Source: Clostridiales bacterium
GTDB lineage: Bacteria > Bacillota > Clostridia > Lachnospirales > Lachnospiraceae
NCBI GenBank assembly: GCA_022778745.1
Contig: JALFSR010000022.1
Coordinates: 1-36,010, forward strand
DNA: 36,010 nt
Direction: 5' to 3'
The position numbers and the translations under genes were made by a program. How positions within the stretch are numbered: position 1 is the stretch's first letter; each line of letters opens with the position of its first letter. The notes under the pieces are model-generated. The model ran no database searches and had not been told where the DNA came from. It worked only from the letters and a program-made list of their open reading frames with translations. Shown in pieces: positions 33,479-36,010 of the stretch.

Positions 33479-33775
33479 CTAATCGATTTCTTTTGCAAAG
33501 AATGCCGCCGCTTTTTTTAAGAAGAGGATCTCCTTTTCCTTTTCTTCCAATTCCCTGCGCAGGCGCAGATTTTCTTTCATAATTTCTGCTTCATTTGCGC
33601 AGGAAGGATTCTGAAGGCTTTTGGCTTGGCATTCTTTATTAAATTCATTACACCATCTGCGGATGGTCTCTTTCGAAATATCGTATTCAATGGTGATGCT
33701 ATGAATCGTCCGCCCTTCCTCCAAACGGAGACGGACAATCTTCTCTTTAAATTCGGGTGTGTAACTTTGTGGCAT
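33479..33775 (-). CDS. IS3-family OrfA (helix-turn-helix subunit)
   Basis: The 98-residue protein is a complete IS3-type OrfA. It has an N-terminal helix-turn-helix (SYTPEFKEKIVRLRLEEGRT, then YDISKETIRRWCNEF) and a C-terminal leucine-rich coiled coil (ENLRLRRELEEKEKEILFLK) that normally continues by frameshifting into OrfB. It remains open although its OrfB is destroyed, so it has no transposition function and could at most act as a DNA-binding remnant. It begins 31 bases from the end of the neighbouring IS3-type wreck. Confidence 0.85.
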   Translation of the reverse strand: MPQSYTPEFKEKIVRLRLEEGRTIHSITIEYDISKETIRRWCNEFNKECQAKSLQNPSCANEAEIMKENLRLRRELEEKEKEILFLKKAAAFFAKEID

Positions 33776-33805
33776 AATTTATTCCTCTTTTCTTGATAAG
33801 ATTGA

Positions 33806-34741
33806 TTATATCTTATTAGCTACTCCTGTTACAACTTTATTATAGCACAACACTTTTAGGTCTAAATAGATTCTTCTGTAACCATAGGTTTCTTTTAATT
33901 CTTTAAAAAATTTTGTTATAAGAGTTCTTATTTCTTTATATTTATCAGGTGCATTTCTAACTTTTGCCTGATAAAAATAACTGCCTTTAGCCATTTGGAA
34001 TACTGACAATAATTCCTTTAGCGAATATTTATTTCTAAGGGTATCAATCACAATGGCTTTCTCTCTATTTGTCAGTGTTTTTAGAGTGACACCCTGTTCT
34101 TTTTTTATGATCTCAGATGCTTTTTCGAGAACATCTTTTTCTAATTGAAGTTTATATACTTCTTTTCTTAATTTTTCTGCTTGTTCATTTAAATCTCTTA
34201 CTTTTTCTTGCAATAATTCTACTGAGGGCATCTTTTTTCGTTTCGGCATAGGCTGTACATCCTTTTTGTTAAGCAATTCACGTTTCCAACTATATAGAGA
34301 TACACGATCAACTCTGTATTTAGCAGCAATATCTGATGCAGAAGTATCTCTTAAACATAAATCAATGACTGCTTGCTTTTTTTCTTCTTTTGTTAAGTTT
34401 ACCAATATATTACCAGAACAACAAGTATATTTAAAATCTGGAACTCTATCGATTAATCACTGCTTGAGATATATCCTATTTGGATATCACAAGTCCCTTA
34501 GCGTTTTTGACCTATTTCTACCATGTTATAAATAGTAATCAACAGCTATCTGAATCTGTTCTTCTGAGTATTTAGGTTTTCTTGTAATTTTATCACGTAA
34601 GAAACCAGTAGAAGTATACTCAGAAACCCATTGACGTAGAGTTCCAACGGAAGGATACCCTAGCATTCTTATAGTAGCACTCCAACTTTCGCATTTTAAA
34701 TAGGTTTCAACTGCTAGAATTTTTTGCTCATATGAAAACAT
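33806..34741 (-). pseudogene. Second IS3-type transposase with three in-frame stops
   Basis: A single reading frame of 312 codons (ATG 34741) encodes two helix-turn-helix segments (YEQKILAVETYLKCESWSAT, and later ASDIAAKYRVDRVSLYSWKR). A coiled coil (LQEKVRDLNEQAEKLRKEVY) and the start of an IS3 OrfB (AKGSYFYQAKVRN, TYGYRRIYLDLK) follow. It is cut by TAA at 34526-34528 and TGA at 34487-34489 and 34457-34459, each explained by one point mutation of Gln, Gly and Trp codons. The catalytic DDE domain is missing: the frame ends at 33806 beside the other IS3 element, which probably inserted here or recombined with it. Confidence 0.82.
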
Positions 34742-35091
34742 AATGACCTCCTGAATAAATAACTAAATCAGGTCCAAGTTTTCATCCGCACCTCCCCCAA
34801 AAAAAAATTATAGCCTCCTTTTTCTGATTCTTTTTTTGTTCTGTAATCACTATAATTCTATATTTCATCTATAAACATTAACATTCTCCAGTCCACTCAT
34901 ATAATAAATTTGTAAGCGGAAATACGATATACAAACTTATCTTTTAGACCAAACAGAAAAATATTTCTTCACATCCTTTTCAAAGATTTTTCTTCCTCAA
35001 TGCTGTTTCATCTGCTTCTCATTCACATGCTATGAAATCCAGCAATCAAAATTTATATTATAACATCCGTTTTCACACTGAACGCAAATTC
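34742..35091. other. 350-base spacer between IS remnant and pilin gene
   Basis: AT-rich sequence without a gene. GACCTCC at 34744-34750 is the reverse of a ribosome site (GGAGGTC) for the transposase at 34741. No terminator for the pilin-like gene was recognised. The outer end of the IS3-type element probably lies within the first 60 bases but could not be fixed. Confidence 0.4.
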
Positions 35092-35817
35092 TTATAAGTC
35101 CATTTCATCACACATTTTCTCTTTCTTATAGATTCTGATTATAATCATACATACACTTACAAATAAAAGAATTACATACAGCCAAATATTTGTATCATCT
35201 CCCGTTTTCACATCATCAGTACTTGTATTTGCCGGATCCTTCTCCGGCAGAATCGGCTTCTGCGGTTCTGCTTCATTTTCAACCCATTCATTTTTAGGTT
35301 CTACCGTTACATCATAAAAGCTATTTCCATTTTCATCCATCTCTGGAACAAATACCAAAAAAGGTGCCAAATGAAATAATCCGTTATCATAGGATACATC
35401 AGAAGTAGGCGCGCATAAATATATTCCTTCTTCTAAATTATGAAAAACAGCTTTCCCATCACTTTCTGTTGTCTTGATTTCTCCCTGCAGTTTTTCTTTT
35501 ACTGCGAAGTCATATAACTGCTCTGCTACTTTTCGCTGTACGGAAGAACTCATATCTTCCAGATTCACCGCTGCTTTTTCAAAATCTCCTTGTAATTTCC
35601 ATTCATTTTCCACTTTTTCGCCTACTTTATATAAGGAAAAACCAGCCCCAGGTAGCACAGCCTGAACTCCCTGTGGTGTGACTCCATGATAATACACAGT
35701 CAGTGTTCCAGTTTTCTCGGAAGCAAATGCACTCTGAGATGTCAATAACCATGATGTCATGAGAATCCCTATGATCAAAAAACAAATACTTTTTCTCGTT
35801 CCTATTCTTTTCCTCAT
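35092..35817 (-). CDS. Pilin-like cell-surface protein (SpaA/isopeptide type)
   Basis: The 241-residue secreted protein has a signal peptide (1-32; Arg/Lys-rich start, hydrophobic core ICFLIIGILMTSWLL, cleavage near AFA-SEK). A pilin-like N-terminal beta domain (about 36-120) and a SpaA-type prealbumin-like domain (about 120-175, with TTESDGKAVFHNLEEGIYL) follow. Next come a Pro/Glu linker and a C-terminal membrane helix (TNIWLYVILLFVSVCMIIIR) with a basic tail. Before the helix DDVKTGDDTN resembles a sortase signal, but a clear LPXTG is absent; VKTGD may be a variant. No sortase or other pilin gene is in the window; IS remnants lie on both sides. The ATG at 35817 has AGGAG 10 bases upstream. 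Confidence 0.8.
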   Translation of the reverse strand: MRKRIGTRKSICFLIIGILMTSWLLTSQSAFASEKTGTLTVYYHGVTPQGVQAVLPGAGFSLYKVGEKVENEWKLQGDFEKAAVNLEDMSSSVQRKVAEQLYDFAVKEKLQGEIKTTESDGKAVFHNLEEGIYLCAPTSDVSYDNGLFHLAPFLVFVPEMDENGNSFYDVTVEPKNEWVENEAEPQKPILPEKDPANTSTDDVKTGDDTNIWLYVILLFVSVCMIIIRIYKKEKMCDEMDL

Positions 35818-35877
35818 TTCCTTTTTCTCCTAATCTTTTTCCCTTTTCTGATCTTTTTCCATATCGTATAATGATTT

Positions 35878-35895
35878 TGTCAAGATTAGTTGACA
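35878..35895. repeat. Inverted repeat at the end of the edge IS element
   Basis: TGTCAA (35878-35883) and TTGACA (35890-35895) are perfect 6-bp arms with a 6-base spacer. It lies 25 bases beyond the stop of the partial transposase at the window edge, where the terminal inverted repeat would be expected. TTGACA on either strand could also act as an outward -35 for the pilin gene, but no good -10 is paired with it. Confidence 0.4.
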
Positions 35896-35919
35896 CATTT
35901 TCCTCAAGGATTTTGTATC

Positions 35920-36010
35920 CTATGCAGCTTCCTTCAGAGCATTATAGTATTGTTGTCGTTTGACCATTGGGGGAAGTCCTCCATTGGCAGAGCAGATCCT
36001 TCGGTTATTC
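35920..36010 (-). CDS. C-terminal end of an IS3-type transposase (partial, runs off the window)
   Basis: The last 29 codons of a frame that continues past the window edge read NNRRICSANGGLPPMVKRQQ and a short tail to a TAG at 35920. The pattern of Tyr/Asn-Asn-(x)-Arg-Ile followed by a Gly-Leu-Pro-Pro block is the usual end of IS3-family OrfB integrases. Whether the upstream part is intact cannot be seen. Confidence 0.6.
   Translation of the reverse strand, partial: NNRRICSANGGLPPMVKRQQYYNALKEAA

Overview
This window looks like a chromosomal segment of a low-GC Gram-positive gut-type anaerobe, most likely a Lachnospiraceae-like member of the Clostridia. The basis is the AT-rich composition, strong GGAGG-type ribosome binding sites, frequent TTG/GTG starts, and protein families typical of that group (GPH sugar symporters, AraC regulators, alpha-E/transglutaminase clusters, small GGADGPT proteins, ISLre2/IS110/IS3 elements). 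The species assignment is inference.

Layout. 1-1.8 kb: a decayed ISLre2 transposase beside the tail of a lost AraC regulator. 1.9-4.2 kb (+): a MATE efflux pump with a near-consensus promoter and a DUF1275 (YoaK-like) membrane protein. 4.2-6.8 kb (-): remains of an alpha-E / transglutaminase / aspartoacylase-like operon. Three of its four genes are frameshifted or internally deleted, and only the last is intact. 6.8-13.1 kb (-): a complete glycerol-phosphate salvage operon. It encodes an ABC importer (ATPase, two permeases, lipoprotein), a glycerophosphodiesterase and a HAD-IIA phosphatase. It ends in a hairpin terminator, and four Pho-box-like hexamers on a helical repeat lie upstream.

13.5-16.5 kb: an orphan phage-type holin, then an AraC regulator divergent from an MFS transporter, then a PHP-phosphatase remnant and a strong terminator. 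16.5-17.2 kb: a broken conserved hypothetical gene and a 48-residue ORF whose ribosome binding site sits in the loop of a perfect hairpin. 17.2-23.5 kb (-): a lactose-type locus with GH2 beta-galactosidase, a GPH symporter, a galactokinase remnant and an AraC regulator.

24.2-31.2 kb (-): a magnesium-transport locus with two divergent MgtA-like P-type ATPases, an OmpR-type DNA-binding protein without a receiver domain, two small membrane proteins and a 50-residue membrane peptide downstream. The leader of the first ATPase gene contains a 23-codon ORF running through a perfect 22-bp hairpin. The leader of the second has a six-codon ORF inside another hairpin. This is the most interesting regulatory architecture here and resembles leader-peptide control of Mg2+ transport.

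31.3-36 kb: an insertion-sequence graveyard (IS110 fragment, two IS3-type wrecks, another IS3-type end at the window edge). It surrounds a small GGADGPT-motif protein and an orphan pilin-like surface protein. Pseudogenes and IS remnants are frequent, so the segment appears to be eroding. No rRNA, tRNA or CRISPR array was seen.
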